Assembly (NCBI GenBank): GCA_003342895.1
Contig: PTFA01000230.1
Span: 1,254,966 to 1,318,965 of the forward strand
DNA from: Casuarius casuarius
Taxonomy: Eukaryota > Chordata > Aves > Casuariiformes > Casuariidae
Reading direction: 5' to 3'
DNA: 64,000 nt
The position numbers and the translations under genes are program-made. Every line of letters begins with the position of its first letter. Within the stretch, counting starts at the first letter, position 1. Positions 52,301-60,900 of the stretch are shown one piece after another. The notes under the pieces were generated by a model. It was given only the letters and a program-made list of their open reading frames with translations, ran no database searches and was not told the DNA's origin.

Positions 52301-54962
52301 ATATTAGAAAGGTTTTAATCCAGACTTTCATTCAAATTTGGTTTTGGCTCTTTTACTACTCATTCTAAGTAATATAGTTTATATTTCTGGAGCATGAACC
52401 ATTTGCCCAGTTTTCATTGAAATTCCCAGTTTTTCTGTCATCCTTAAAGCTGATGGTGAAGTTTGTTTCAGGCATACTAACATGAGTCGGTTGGATCTCC
52501 TTATACCAGTAGACCTTAGTCCGCCTGACAACCTGTGGCACCAGAATTGAAAATGCTTTGGAAGATTTGATGGCTTTACTTTTAAAGCCTTTGAGTCTTA
52601 GACAGTAGTAGAGATCCTGTTGTGGTTTGGGATTCCCAATGGTTTTTTTTTTTTTTCAATTATCTTAAAAATTGTAGACCAAATGCAGTACTATGTGAAG
52701 CATTCTTAAAACACTCCTGACTCCTGTTTGAAGTCTTTGGTGTTTTGTGTGCTAGCCAGGCCCATCCACATAGGACAAACTGCAGTATTGGAGACTCGGG
52801 TCCTATTACTTACGAGGCTAGACGATAACCAGCATACATGCATATAGAGTGTCTCTCATTCTTTCAGGTGCCATGTAAATATCACATAATTATTAGAACC
52901 GCGTTTTGAGCTGAGTAGTTAAGCATTTTGTGCCTCTTAAGAATGTGTTACTGTTTTGTTCTTTTTCTTCTATATCAATCTTGAAAACCTTAAAGAAAAG
53001 TTTCTTTATTTTAGTCAAGAATTATGAGCTCTTCCAAGAATTCTTTGGAAGAATTGGAGCTGTATCTGTTTAGGATTCTGAGTTTTTTAGTTTTTCCCCA
53101 GCTCCATACCTGGAGAAGCATTGAATCTTTAAGAATATCCCAGCCTGCATTAAAGCAGTTTGTGCTGATGTAACTCCTTAGTGTATTCCACATCTAGAAC
53201 ACTTAACAAAAGAGAGCAAGGCATGCACAAATCTTGAATAACTTGATGCTAATGAATTAACAGAAGCCCTGGATATGAAGTGTATACTACTGTAGCTTTG
53301 TTAATGGGATTATACTTCTGTACATTTCCTGGGGATAAGGTGTGAAGAAAGCTTTCTTCAGAGCACTTTAGTTAAAAACAAATTAACCAAATCCTCCTCA
53401 TAAAATAACTTCCATAAAAAACTGCTGTATTTATAAGCTCTGGGTTTTTTTCCTTCCTCAGTATGTTTGTTTTGTATGTCTACAGTGTCTAAGACTGAAC
53501 AAGACCTGAAATACCACGTTTTTCCCTCTCAAAAATCCAGTACATATCTTTGATTAGTCTTCAATCCGTTTTCTCCCCTTATTTTATTACACTATTTACA
53601 CTGGTAATTATATTATACTGTTCAGAAACAGTTTACCATATCACTTAACAGCTAAGGGGATGCATTTTTTCCAAGGCCAGCAGTATTTTTTTTTTATTTT
53701 GTGTCTAAACAAAGACTAAAGTCCTCCTGAACACTCATGAAGGACTTGAGCTCATAATTTATAAATATCACTCTTTCAAAATGGTTGGTTGTGTAATCTC
53801 CTCATCCATCCAACTGATCGTACTTTGACAAACAGTTTATTTTGCATGTTCAAGTACTGTAGACAGTTCTCAAGAAAGTTGGAATTTTGCAATAAAGTCC
53901 TAATTAACGTTAGTCAGTATTGTAGTAATACAGCTTTTTTGAAGGGGTTATACACTCCTTGCACTGCTTAAGATCATAAATCAGCATACTACATCTTGGT
54001 CATCTTGAATTTTTGAATATCTTGTGTCTAATTACTGCAGAATGTATTGGAACACATTAAATAGTAGAACAGCTACTTCTTTCTAAGTATCACTTTGAAA
54101 GTACTGTTGTCATGTAGTCTTGAATACCATACATTGGACTATACTACTTCTGTATTCTTCTTAGCAGTCACAACAGCTGGCTTCTGAACACCCCCCAAAG
54201 ACAGAGGGTGTTTTGCTTCCACTTGTTAGAAATTCCATTAAAAAGAAAAGCCCCAATCTCTTGCCTTATCCTGTATATATATTCACACTGTGTGTGTACA
54301 TCCTAATGCAAAAACCAAACAGGAGCTTCATTTGCATTTGTCTGTGCATGTGTGTGCTAAAATGAATGATCATCCAAAAATTAATTCCTTCTATACTTGC
54401 CTGTTACAGTTACATGATGATGCAATAGGGACATATGAAGTGGGAAGAAAAATATCGTATTTTACATGCTTGAAATGTTATCACTGATTCCGAGTGAAAC
54501 ATGAAGTGCTGAACTGCAGCCTTGGCAGATAAAGAAATTGGTTTCTCAAGTACTTAACTAGAGACATAACTGAAAATCTATATTAACATGATATTAAGTA
54601 TATATATTTTTGTTTATTTCTGTGAGGTGTTTTTAAATGGAACTTTGCTTCACTAAATTAGGAGAGGAGAATGCAAAGCTTGCATTTGCAATGAGTATGA
54701 ATGTGTCTTAGCAAGTATTCTAATATTTTTAAAATTATGTAAAAAGGAGGTATTTCTCTTGCAATATTTACATCTTTGGTCTGTTTTAATGAGGCCTTCA
54801 GTGTGTCAAGTCAGTGCTGTGATTTTTGGACTGGGTTTTACAGATATCTTTCTGATCTTCATGCATCTGGGGACCCTGCTTGGCGGTGCATTGGTGCTCA
54901 ACATCAGTGGATTCTGCAGCTCATGCACAACTGTAAGGAGAGCTATGTTAAAGAACAAAAAG
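11462..54962 (+). CDS. EXOC2: EXOC2 (SEC5), exocyst complex component 2, N-terminal part (coding exons 1-10, residues 1-397)
   Basis: Subunit of the octameric exocyst, which tethers secretory vesicles to the plasma membrane; Sec5 is a direct effector of RalA and RalB. The CDS joins 11462-11579, 15642-15818, 17141-17267, 28592-28705, 33255-33379, 46962-47042, 50948-51093, 51187-51268, 51774-51876 and 54844-54962 (1192 nt), with every junction phase consistent. The protein starts [18 protein letters not shown] and reads as vertebrate EXOC2 throughout. Residues about 5-93 form the TIG/IPT Ral-binding domain. T11 and R27, known Ral-contact residues, and S89, a reported PKC site, are all present. 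From about residue 195 the Sec5 helical region begins. The gene is incomplete here: human EXOC2 is about 924 residues and the remaining exons lie beyond 64000. No frameshift or premature stop is seen, so this is a functional gene. Identification rests on recognising the protein family, not on a search. Confidence 0.97.
12080..12720 (-). mobile_element. Ancient CR1/L3-like LINE relic, antisense
   Basis: Read on the minus strand, 12195-12240 resembles the CR1 segment encoding LFSLEKR-type residues near the end of ORF2. The stretch from about 12430 to 12720 resembles the antisense of the CR1/L3 reverse-transcriptase palm region, with blocks around CCCTGTGG and CAAGGACTTTGCAAAA. The distance between the blocks is shorter than in a complete element, so there is an internal deletion. 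All frames are broken. Probably an amniote-age insertion; the subfamily is uncertain. Confidence 0.72.
13151..13200 (+). repeat. CT/T pyrimidine tract ending in an acceptor-like AG
   Basis: A CT repeat (about 13159-13173) runs into T19 (13174-13192), then CCTCANAG with an ambiguous base at 13198. It resembles a very strong 3' splice site, followed 42 nt later by AG|GTAAAC. See the finding on a possible pseudo-exon. Confidence 0.8.
13981..14020. repeat. Cluster of TGTACA palindromes at about 10-bp spacing
   Basis: TGTACAAT/TGTACAATTG units repeat three times and are followed by TATGTGTACAA. Probably a decayed minisatellite of 9-11 bp period. Confidence 0.75.
14924..15540 (+). mobile_element. 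CR1 LINE, 5'-truncated young copy (copy A)
   Basis: About 617 bp holding the end of CR1 ORF2 and the 3' tail. The reading frame is open for about 190 codons to its stop at 15493-15495. It includes the CR1 signature [16 protein letters not shown] (end of the reverse transcriptase region) and ends GWTR. After the stop comes the conserved CR1 3' end and the short tandem tail ATTCTGTGATTCTGTGA. It is 5'-truncated, as CR1 insertions typically are, and lies in the same orientation as EXOC2. It ends about 100 bp before coding exon 2. Confidence 0.95.
15642..15818 (+). CDS. EXOC2: EXOC2 coding exon 2 (residues 40-99)
   Basis: The acceptor is a long T tract ending TTCAG at 15641. The exon is 177 nt, entered and left in phase 1. 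It encodes the core of the TIG/IPT immunoglobulin-like domain, including the stretch [15 protein letters not shown] and residue S89 in STVSFKLL. S89 corresponds to the serine reported to be phosphorylated by PKC to release RalA in mammals. The donor, ATAG|GTATTT, is weak at +4 to +6. A young CR1 LINE ends only about 100 bp upstream of the exon. Confidence 0.95.
15819..17140 (+). other. EXOC2 intron between coding exons 2 and 3 (1.3 kb)
   Basis: Bounded by ATAG|GTATTT and CTCTAG|G. AT-rich single-copy-looking sequence with no recognisable repeat, RNA gene or reading frame. Confidence 0.9.
17141..17267 (+). CDS. EXOC2: EXOC2 coding exon 3 (residues 99-141)
   Basis: The acceptor is TTTTCTCTAG at 17140 and the exon is 127 nt. 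It encodes the end of the Ral-binding region and the linker, with the conserved segment [16 protein letters not shown]. The donor is GACAA|GTGAGT at 17268, leaving two bases of a lysine codon that the next exon completes with A. Reading AAG as the last codon would give no GT donor, which supports this boundary. Confidence 0.94.
18410..19290 (-). mobile_element. Ancient CR1/L3-like LINE relic, antisense, interrupted by a T tract
   Basis: Several blocks match the antisense of the conserved 3' half of amniote CR1/L3 elements in order. These are a block near 18430 (GGCCAGAAGGAG), one near 18560-18620, one near 18875-18900 (GTGGACAATATTCCAG), one near 18980-19020 (GCACTGGGAGCTAGC) and one near 19100-19160. 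A long T tract at 18740-18797 splits the relic. It is heavily decayed with no open frame of interest. Recognition is by pattern only. Confidence 0.68.
18740..18797. repeat. Interrupted poly-T tract (T28, GTG, T27)
   Basis: Two long T runs separated by GTG, inside an antisense CR1 relic. Length is likely variable between individuals and uncertain in assembly. Confidence 0.93.
20110..20300 (+). mobile_element. Possible short CR1/L3-like 3' relic
   Basis: The run from AATTAAGAAAGGGAGCATAC (20174) to the block GGTACTGGAGTAATTTTCCA (20216) and the following TTTAAACTAAAAG resembles the 3' part of CR1/L3-type elements in the sense direction. Short and diverged, so the family call is tentative. Confidence 0.45.
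21507..21536. repeat. Poly-T run (about 30)
   Basis: Uninterrupted T run in intron sequence; no recognisable retroposed gene or SINE adjoins it on the minus strand. Confidence 0.93.
22658..22671 (-). promoter_or_regulatory. CTCF-like core motif (tentative)
   Basis: On the minus strand CCGTTAGGTGGCAG agrees with the CTCF core consensus at 12 of 14 positions. It points away from the motif at 25628. Confidence 0.3.
22724..22742. other. Assembly gap (19 N)
   Basis: Nineteen N preceded by a run of 12 G (22709-22720). The real length of the gap is unknown; G-run collapse or low coverage of GC-rich sequence is the likely cause. Confidence 0.98.
22790..22824. repeat. Tandem duplication, 20-bp period, 1.75 copies
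   Basis: The unit TAAGATAAACTCCTGTAGAG at 22790-22809 is followed by its first 15 bases at 22810-22824, without mismatch. It lies about 50 bp after the assembly gap. Confidence 0.9.
22923..22970. repeat. Tandem duplication, 24-bp unit, two copies
   Basis: Copies at 22923-22946 and 22947-22970 differ at one base (AACGCT versus AACACT). A simple local duplication near the gap. Confidence 0.93.
23150..23420 (+). mobile_element. L2-like LINE relic (C-terminal part of the reverse transcriptase region)
   Basis: Frame-broken translation gives two adjoining segments in the order found in L2-type LINE proteins. At 23190-23304 it reads [20 protein letters not shown], equivalent to the family motif YCNSLYAGLP followed by LQLVQNAAAR. 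After a +1 shift, 23314-23400 reads [20 protein letters not shown], equivalent to the SLHWLPV-FRI-FK-LLLTYK motif. A stop codon and the frameshift show it is dead. This differs from the CR1 equivalent (VRPHLEYC) found elsewhere in the window. L2 copies are scarce and old in birds. Confidence 0.75.
25358..25389. repeat. Poly-T run (32)
   Basis: Uninterrupted T run followed by AAAAGAG. No SINE or processed pseudogene is recognised beside it. Confidence 0.93.
25628..25641 (+). promoter_or_regulatory. CTCF-like core motif (tentative)
   Basis: TCACTAGGTGGCAT agrees with the CTCF core consensus CCASYAGRKGGCRS at 12 of 14 positions. A match of this quality can occur by chance in 64 kb, so this is only a candidate. 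Confidence 0.3.
28592..28705 (+). CDS. EXOC2: EXOC2 coding exon 4 (residues 141-179)
   Basis: The acceptor is TCATTTTTCAG at 28591 and the exon is 114 nt, entered and left in phase 2. It encodes the linker after the TIG domain, with the well-conserved stretch [20 protein letters not shown]. The donor, ACAAG|GTTTGT, is weak at +3 and +4. The exon lies after an 11.3 kb intron, so its definition may depend on the acceptor and on exonic enhancers; that last point is inference. Confidence 0.94.
29690..31260 (+). mobile_element. Old CR1 LINE relic: ORF1 esterase end, ORF2 endonuclease, 3' end; reverse transcriptase missing
   Basis: Three blocks are recognisable in the correct CR1 order. At about 29690-30030 there are remnants of the ORF1 SGNH/esterase-type domain (HVG near 29718, a KVKSMGAQL segment near 29789, then [10 protein letters not shown] near 29984). 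At about 30130-30800 there is the start of ORF2 with its apurinic endonuclease, including [13 protein letters not shown] with the conserved GDFN motif, and a 136-codon open stretch at 30282-30692. At about 30890-31260 there is a degraded CR1 3' region. The reverse transcriptase is deleted. Many frame breaks and heavy divergence mark it as old; the ATTCTGTG tail is not evident. Family recognition is from memory of conserved CR1 protein segments. Confidence 0.82.
32105..32118 (+). promoter_or_regulatory. CTCF-like core motif (tentative)
   Basis: CCAGCAGGTGGTGA agrees with the CTCF core consensus at 12 of 14 positions. Candidate only. Confidence 0.28.
32165..32185. repeat. Poly-A run (21)
   Basis: Uninterrupted A run preceded by T4; no retroposed sequence is recognised upstream. 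Confidence 0.92.
32534..32547. repeat. Poly-G run (14)
   Basis: Uninterrupted G run on the sense strand. A second run of 12 G borders the assembly gap at 22709-22720. Confidence 0.92.
33255..33379 (+). CDS. EXOC2: EXOC2 coding exon 5 (residues 179-221)
   Basis: The acceptor is GCTTATTTTCAG at 33254 and the exon is 125 nt. It encodes a basic helical segment ([20 protein letters not shown]) and the conserved [18 protein letters not shown], where the helical Sec5 region begins. The donor is TCAG|GTAAAT, leaving G of an alanine codon completed by CA in the next exon. Phase and sequence agree with vertebrate EXOC2. Confidence 0.95.
35055..36202 (+). mobile_element. CR1 LINE, longer 5'-truncated copy (copy B), frame broken
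   Basis: About 1.15 kb. It starts inside the reverse transcriptase domain (a sequence equivalent to KAFDTVS) and passes through the ADDTKLGG motif at the catalytic region. It continues through the same VRPHLEYC segment as copy A to the ATTCTGTG tail. The frame is open over 35190-35729 but is then disrupted by small indels near 35640-35760, so it cannot encode a working protein. One ambiguous base lies at 35286. The last 310 bp or so match copy A with, by eye, about 18 mismatches, so both come from a similar subfamily. Sense orientation relative to EXOC2. Confidence 0.95.
45834..45856. repeat. Poly-T run (23)
   Basis: Uninterrupted T run within the 13.6 kb intron, followed by AAGTAAGTAAC. Confidence 0.93.
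46962..47042 (+). CDS. EXOC2: EXOC2 coding exon 6 (residues 221-248)
   Basis: The shortest exon of the window at 81 nt. The acceptor is CTTTATTCCAG at 46961 and the donor AACA|GTAAGT is strong. It encodes [20 protein letters not shown] and the following KLENVLN, part of the N-terminal helical Sec5 region. Entry and exit are both phase 1, so skipping this exon would remove 27 residues in frame. It sits between introns of 13.6 and 3.9 kb. Confidence 0.95.
47043..50947 (+). other. EXOC2 intron between coding exons 6 and 7 (3.9 kb)
   Basis: GT at 47043, AG at 50947. Very AT-rich towards its 3' end. It contains a short TTTG repeat near 47897-47914 and a G-quadruplex-type motif at 49230-49251. No gene or interspersed repeat is recognised. 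Confidence 0.9.
49230..49251 (+). other. G-quadruplex-type motif
   Basis: Four GGG tracts with loops ATTT, A and AGGAA, on the sense strand of the intron before coding exon 7. It stands out in an AT-rich surrounding. Confidence 0.75.
50948..51093 (+). CDS. EXOC2: EXOC2 coding exon 7 (residues 248-296)
   Basis: The acceptor is CCTTTTTAAAATAG at 50947, with a pyrimidine tract broken by A residues. The exon is 146 nt and ends exactly on a codon (phase 0). It encodes the strongly conserved helices [20 protein letters not shown] and [20 protein letters not shown]. The donor is CAAAAG|GTATAA. Only 93 nt separate it from the next exon. Confidence 0.95.
51094..51186 (+). other. EXOC2 mini-intron of 93 nt between coding exons 7 and 8
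   Basis: GTATAATCC at the 5' end and TTTGTTTGTTTTTAAG at the 3' end. This is the smallest intron of the window, close to the lower size range usual for vertebrate introns, and is flanked by exons joined in phase 0. It is T-rich throughout. Confidence 0.92.
51187..51268 (+). CDS. EXOC2: EXOC2 coding exon 8 (residues 297-324)
   Basis: The acceptor is TTTGTTTGTTTTTAAG at 51186 and the exon is 82 nt. It encodes [20 protein letters not shown] and EVQVFKK, the helical segment that packs in the N-terminal exocyst core. The donor is AAAAT|GTAAGA; the split tyrosine codon is T|AT. The neighbouring 93 nt and 505 nt introns make exons 7-9 a compact cluster in an otherwise very spread-out gene. Confidence 0.95.
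51269..51773 (+). other. EXOC2 intron between coding exons 8 and 9 (505 nt)
   Basis: GTAAGA donor and CTCCTAG acceptor. No repeat or other feature is seen. Confidence 0.92.
51774..51876 (+). CDS. EXOC2: EXOC2 coding exon 9 (residues 324-358)
   Basis: The acceptor is CCCTACTCCTAG at 51773 after a pyrimidine-rich tract. The exon is 103 nt and encodes [20 protein letters not shown] followed by [14 protein letters not shown], which reads as vertebrate EXOC2. The donor is ATAAG|GTAATC, leaving AG of an arginine codon that the next exon completes. Confidence 0.95.
51877..54843 (+). other. EXOC2 intron between coding exons 9 and 10 (3.0 kb)
   Basis: GTAATC donor and TTTTACAG acceptor. AT-rich, with a short T run near 52650; no gene, RNA or interspersed repeat is recognised. 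Confidence 0.9.
54844..54962 (+). CDS. EXOC2: EXOC2 coding exon 10 (residues 358-398), probable GC splice donor
   Basis: The acceptor is TGGGTTTTACAG at 54843. The exon encodes [20 protein letters not shown], then a helix rich in Q, W and L ending KESYVKEQK. No GT donor fits the expected end of the exon. The sequence reads AAAAAG|GCAAGG at 54963, which closely matches the consensus of rare GC-AG introns (AG|GCAAGT). The resulting phase, one base of a glycine codon, is what the vertebrate protein needs. A competing GT donor, AACT|GTAAGG, sits at 54933, exactly 30 nt inside the exon. The next exon is not in this window. Confidence 0.88.
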
Positions 54963-57900
54963 GCAAGGATATGTTTTTGTTATATATATATATTTGACAC
55001 TTTGGAATTTGGCATTGCCTTTTATTTGACAAGTTTTAGTGTACAAATGATATTTGGTTTTTTTTCCCCCCTCTCGATTTTGATGGCTTTTTACAAAGTT
55101 GAATACTGACTTATATTGTTTTTGCCCACTATATTATAAAAACAAGAGTGGTTAGAGTTTTCTTTTTGTTTAATTTATAACTTTTAAGCTCTTTACATGG
55201 GAAAAGCATTATATTTCCGTCTTTCATCCAAAGTTTACTCTCCTCTAGAAACATTTCTGTAAGGTCACTTTAAATTCAGATTGTTGTCTGAATCCACCAG
55301 TTAGATTTCTTTGTCAGAAGATATGCCAGTAGTACAAAGATACACAGGACACTGGGGCATTGTGGAATAATATGTGTTCGTCTCTTGTTATGCAGTGAAT
55401 AATAATACGGTCTTGTCTTGTTCTTTGTTCATGTGCGGTTTCAAAACTCAGATTATGCTGTTCAGGCACAAACCTGTGAGGTTGTCTAAATATCCCATTT
55501 GCCCGTATTATATTTAGAGCCATTTGAATACATAGTTGTGTTCCGTATTTGTTTTTGCCAGTATTGCTCCTGGAAGGAATGCCCTCACAGTACTACTTTT
55601 AGGTGTTGTAGCAACTTAGCAACCAATTAACAAAGTCCTTCACATTGATGCATTTTGAAAAGGGAATGGGTGGGAGGGCTACTGGCCTGGCATTTCTAGT
55701 AGTAAAATCTGAAAACTCAGTTTTTAAATTAGACCAGTAGTGCCTTGTTTCTCAAGGAGTCTTACTGAATTTGCTGATATTTCCAAAATGAGTAGGCATA
55801 GTGGAGTCTGGCTTCTCTTGGCTTGTGGATAACTCCCATGTTTAGTGTTATTGCACGTGTATCCAAAACCAAATAAGATGATCTCTTTCGAGAAACCACA
55901 AGAATTTTGCTGAACTGGAGCTGCTGCAGAAATGTGCTAAAAAATTGCTGCAGGATACTTAGGCTTTTTTCTTTAGCAAAGGGTATGACATCAGGTATAG
56001 GGTTCTCTGGGTGCTTAAAATATGACAGTGATGCCAATCCCACATTTCTAAGTTGTAGCGCAAAGGGTGTACAGAATGTGTTTGTTTTACAAAATGTTTT
56101 TGAGTGCTATGGGACCAGCTGGAACGCCAGGTTGGATTCTTAGAGTCTTGGTCAAAATTCAGAACAGTTCCAAAACCCTGCCATATCCCTCCCTCAAAAA
56201 AACCTAAGTGTCTTCTCCCTCCAACACCAAATAACTGTCATAGAGCAAAACTCACTTGTAAAAATGGCCACATTAACAATTCTAAGCTTTCTTTTTCCTC
56301 CTTCCACTTGCAAAATGGTATATAGACATCTTACCTTCTTAGCAAGAAAAATAAGAGCATGAAGATACTAAGTGCTCAAAATTTTTTCTTGTTGTAGTAG
56401 TCCATATACTTTTGATAAACATGTTCTGGTAAATTAATGGAAGATGTGTGCTTAAATTCTTTAGCTTGTCTTGAAACTCTCGACCTGTTTGGTGTTTTTC
56501 TTGCAACAATTCTGATTACCTTAGGCTTATTATTAAAAGTACTTTGTTTAGCTCATAGCGAGAGCCAACCTAACTTTACATATTACATAACTTTGCTATC
56601 TACAATATGTCTGTTAATGCATATACGAAATAAATGCCAATATAGAGCTATTTTTATTAAAGAGCTCATCTCTTTCATTTAAATAACCTCCTTTCATCCT
56701 TTTTTGTTTTTTTGTGGTGCTAACCAGTTTGCGGTTTTTCTACAGATTACAAATTACTCAAAAGTTGATTCTGGTTGATGGAATTTCTCACTTAGTATCC
56801 AGCGGAGCAAAGGAAGGTTGCTAAACTCGGTTTCTCCTTTCCAAAGAACCTCAATTTTGGCATACAGCATATGGGAGAAGTAAAAAAGAAAACTTGGAAG
56901 AAGTGATATTAACTGCCAAGTAGAACAATGTTGATTGTGATCAGAGACATGGAATGTATTTTAATCTATTTTGGTAGATGTATGCTTTTCAAACAGGAAA
57001 TGTGTGTTTTTTCACTCATAAATATTGAATTGGTTATGCGTGACTTAGAGAAATCTAACCAACCTAAAGAAGTCAGAAATGTGGTTTATCTATTTATAAA
57101 TTCAGAGGCCATTTTTTAAGCGAAGATAGTAACAAATTTTCGAACACTAAACTCCATTTAAAATTTGCTTCTAAAAAAAATTCTTTTATGTATCAAGTAT
57201 TTGGCAGCAAAGGTGGGTCATAAGGTTGATACTTCCTTGAAAAGTGCATTAGATCTTCTTCTGGGTTTCCCTTTTGAACAGGAATAATATACATTGTTTC
57301 TAGCAGATGGTAGTCTTCATATTGAAAGTGCTGGAATATGCAGCCGAAGATTACTGTTCTACCTTGAACATCGCAATAATTTCTGGCTAGTCTTAACTGT
57401 TTTTCTGCTGACTGTGAGTCTGTAGGTTCAAACTGACTGAGTGAAAACTCTTCAGAATAGTAAATTTAAACCTCTAGCAGAATCTACAGAGAGTGTGTGT
57501 CCGCTTTTACATATGTGCACAAGTTTTATTTCTCAACTTTCAACTGAGCTTGTGCCAGAAGCATTTTGCTTCCAATTTATCAATTTCAAAGCAGACCAGT
57601 GCTCTGAGTTTTTACACCTGATGAATTTTAATATCTTAAAATCATATGAAATGGGTTCAGAATTAGACCAAAACCTTTGCTTTTCTTACTTACCTGAAAA
57701 AGTCTTTGATTAGTCCTCTATTGATATTCCTAGACAGGATTTTGTAGCCGAGTGTCAAACAACAAACATTCTCAAAGAATTTATTCACAGGTTGTGACGC
57801 AGATGAGATGGGAGGGCAGTTATTTGCTAAACAGTATAAAAAGCAAAACTAAGTGAATTCAAAGGAGAAGTTCCTCCAAATTTAGTCACTGACAACAAGC

Positions 57901-60900
57901 CAAGAGTATATTCTCAGTGAGACAAAGTTGTTCAAGTTGTGTCTGCACTACTGGAAGGCTGTCTCTTTAGTCATTGCAACTTTTTTCATTTTCTTATACA
58001 TAAATAGAATCTTCTGTCTTTTTTAAGAGGTTCAGTGGTGTACCATCTCTTCCAGGCCACTAGCGGTGGTAATCAGGACAAATCTCCACTACTGACAAAA
58101 AGTAAATCTATTTTTCTACATCCTCCCTAGGTTCTTTTGCTTTGCCTGATGATGCCCTCTTGTCCATTCAAAGCTTTGTTAAGCATAGTTGAAAAAGGGA
58201 GTGAGCTGCTATACATTCGGAGGTATTTGGAAGTTCTATACTAAACTTGCAAATTAGATTTTTTTTATATATATTTGTTATTATTATTATTATATCTAAG
58301 CATATTTTTGATCTAAATATGAATCCTTCATAAGCCTGTCCTAGAACTGTGAAGCATCATAACACAGTACGGTCTCTGATGCATCTCAAAAGAACAGCAC
58401 AGGGCATGTTTGCAGCCCTGTAGTGGTCTTGGAGTTCACTCCTGGAATTTGTTTCTGGGACTAGCAGAAGCCCTGTGTGCTTCAATACTATTTTTTTTTC
58501 TCAGTTTACTCAGCTTGTGTTAGTATTATTTCCAAAAATTGAAAGGTACCTCAGGCAGTACCGAACTGTGTCAAATAATGTGGCAGTCTGAAGTAAAGGC
58601 TGAGAACTGCAAAACCAAATTGTTCCATCAGAAGTTTCTTTTGATTTTAATAGATATTAATCAAAAAAGATATAGTAATCTGATTGTTAGCTAGTACATT
58701 GTGTTTATTGTCAAATGGTGTGAGTAGGATGGGGAATTTTCTGAAGTCCTGTACAACAGTGTTTGCATTTTGGAGTTTATTTCCCTGAAAGGATGATTAA
58801 AAATAATGATGAAGGATACAAATTAGTACAAGCTACTGTTACAGGCTTTCATGTTTGACATGGAGATTTATGTGATAGAAGGCATGGAGGATGGGGAAGC
58901 AGATTGTGGGAGGATACGTTCTAGCCAGTGTTTTGCCACTGCCTGTTTATTATGCTGTTAGAAATCAGCACCAGGGACTGTCTTAAAGCGTATTTGAGGA
59001 ATACTCTTGTGTGTGTATTAATATACTGTGTCTCCTCAGCCTTAAGCAACCCTATTGGTTTGCTGATCAGTCTTGAATTATGTAGCATAACTCTTCATGA
59101 ACAAACTCAGATACTGCTACTGTTACTCAACCATCACTGCTTTTAGCCCATCCATCTCTTAGTCTTTATTGCCATGACAGACCTTCTGATTTCTGAGGCA
59201 AAAAGTGCAGGCAGAGCATTTTAATATTATGAAAAACTGTTAGAATCCAAACCCATACATTGCAAGGAATGAGTGAATATTGTATATGACAGTGAATTAA
59301 AAATTTCTCCTGCTCCATGCCATCTGAAGTATGGGCAGCCAGGATACAGAGACCAAACAGCATAGTCAGAGATGTAATGGAAACATTAGACAGTACAGGG
59401 GATGCCCAGATCACAAAAATCCTGTGCTAGTGCCCGTACATTAAGCTATCCTCCCCTTCTCTAATACTAACATTCTTCTATTAAAGGTGGAGCTATGGAT
59501 ATGGGACCCAGGTGCAACTGGCTGGAGCTCTAGCTCTACTGATGTAGTGATGTTTGGAAATATATGGATTTATTAACTTCTTAATATTTTTCTATTTTCT
59601 ATTTTACCTGCCTTATGGGATAGGCATTCATGCTCTTTCATTGTTTTTGAAACCTTATTTTTACTCCTACGGGTTTGTTGCCTGAAACATTGGAAGATTC
59701 ATTTTATAAATCTGATTCTATACTGCTGTTGCTACCTCAGGTCACCCACCGGGAGAACTTAAGGTAGGCAGAGCCACTTTGTTGCTGTTATTTAGTATGT
59801 AGATATTTATTTGTTATGGAGAGGGGAGATGCCTGACACTGAATAGACAAGAAAAAGAACATTTTTTGATGTCTATGAATATAAAGCTTAGCATATGGAA
59901 AAGCACTATGCTCACTCAGAAGGGTTATCTCCTAAATCTCTAGCAAGAGATAGCTGAATAATATATTGTGATGATATTTTATACCTTGGATTGCCCATAC
60001 TCTGAGCTGCTGCTTGCAAACTTTGAACTTAAAATTTTCAAAAGTCTGGGAGCTTGCAAACCTGGTACCTGGATACTAAAGTGTTACCTTCTATTAAAGC
60101 TTTATAAATTTGTAATTTTTAACTTTACTTGGCAATTTCCGTAGTACATGGGCATCATTTTAGTTTTTCACTACTGTTTAGGTTTCTCAGACTTGTTGGA
60201 GTATAGGAAACATGGGCGTTATAATGACGTAAAATGGCACGAAAATAAATGTAAATAAATGAGGTTTAGTTTAAAATTTGCCTGTAGCACTGGGCAGATA
60301 GCCAAAATGAATTAAGCAATGGGGTTCGTAACATGAGTATGAGGGAAAGAAGCTGCAGAGATTAAGACTATTTTCTGTGTGGCCAATGGTTATTGCTTAG
60401 GCCTAGTATTAGCTGTGTAGATTACATAAGGCTGCGAGATAAAATGGAGAGGGCCGCTAGTCTGGTTATCTTTGAAGTGACTGAAAAATATCTTCATTTA
60501 TTAAGACATCTTTTTGAGATGTTATGTAATATTAGAGCAAATAAGCAACCTATCGATACCCTTTAGAAACTAAAAGTGTAAATGTAAACACTAACAAAGT
60601 TGTAGCGTGATCTTTCTGCTGCCCTTTGGGACACTAGATACATAATACACAGTCTATTAGTGTTCCTGACACTGAAAAGGTTCTTGAAACAGGACAAGTT
60701 TGGTCAGGGTGATTTTTGTTGTAGTTCTAATTGCTGAAAAAAATCCAGTTTTTCCAGCACTGAGACTATGATGCACAGCTCTCCAGATATTGTAGAAAGT
60801 ATGTATTCTTGTGGTGCCAGAGTAACAGCAGCTGTTCATAGTGTGAGGGAAGGAGATGGACGCTTATACCACAGTGCTCCTTCTTCTGCATCACACTAAG

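Noticed and set aside
54759..55109. 116-codon frame overlapping coding exon 10
   Set aside because: A different reading frame of the exon and flanking intron; the EXOC2 frame at 54844-54962 explains the conservation.
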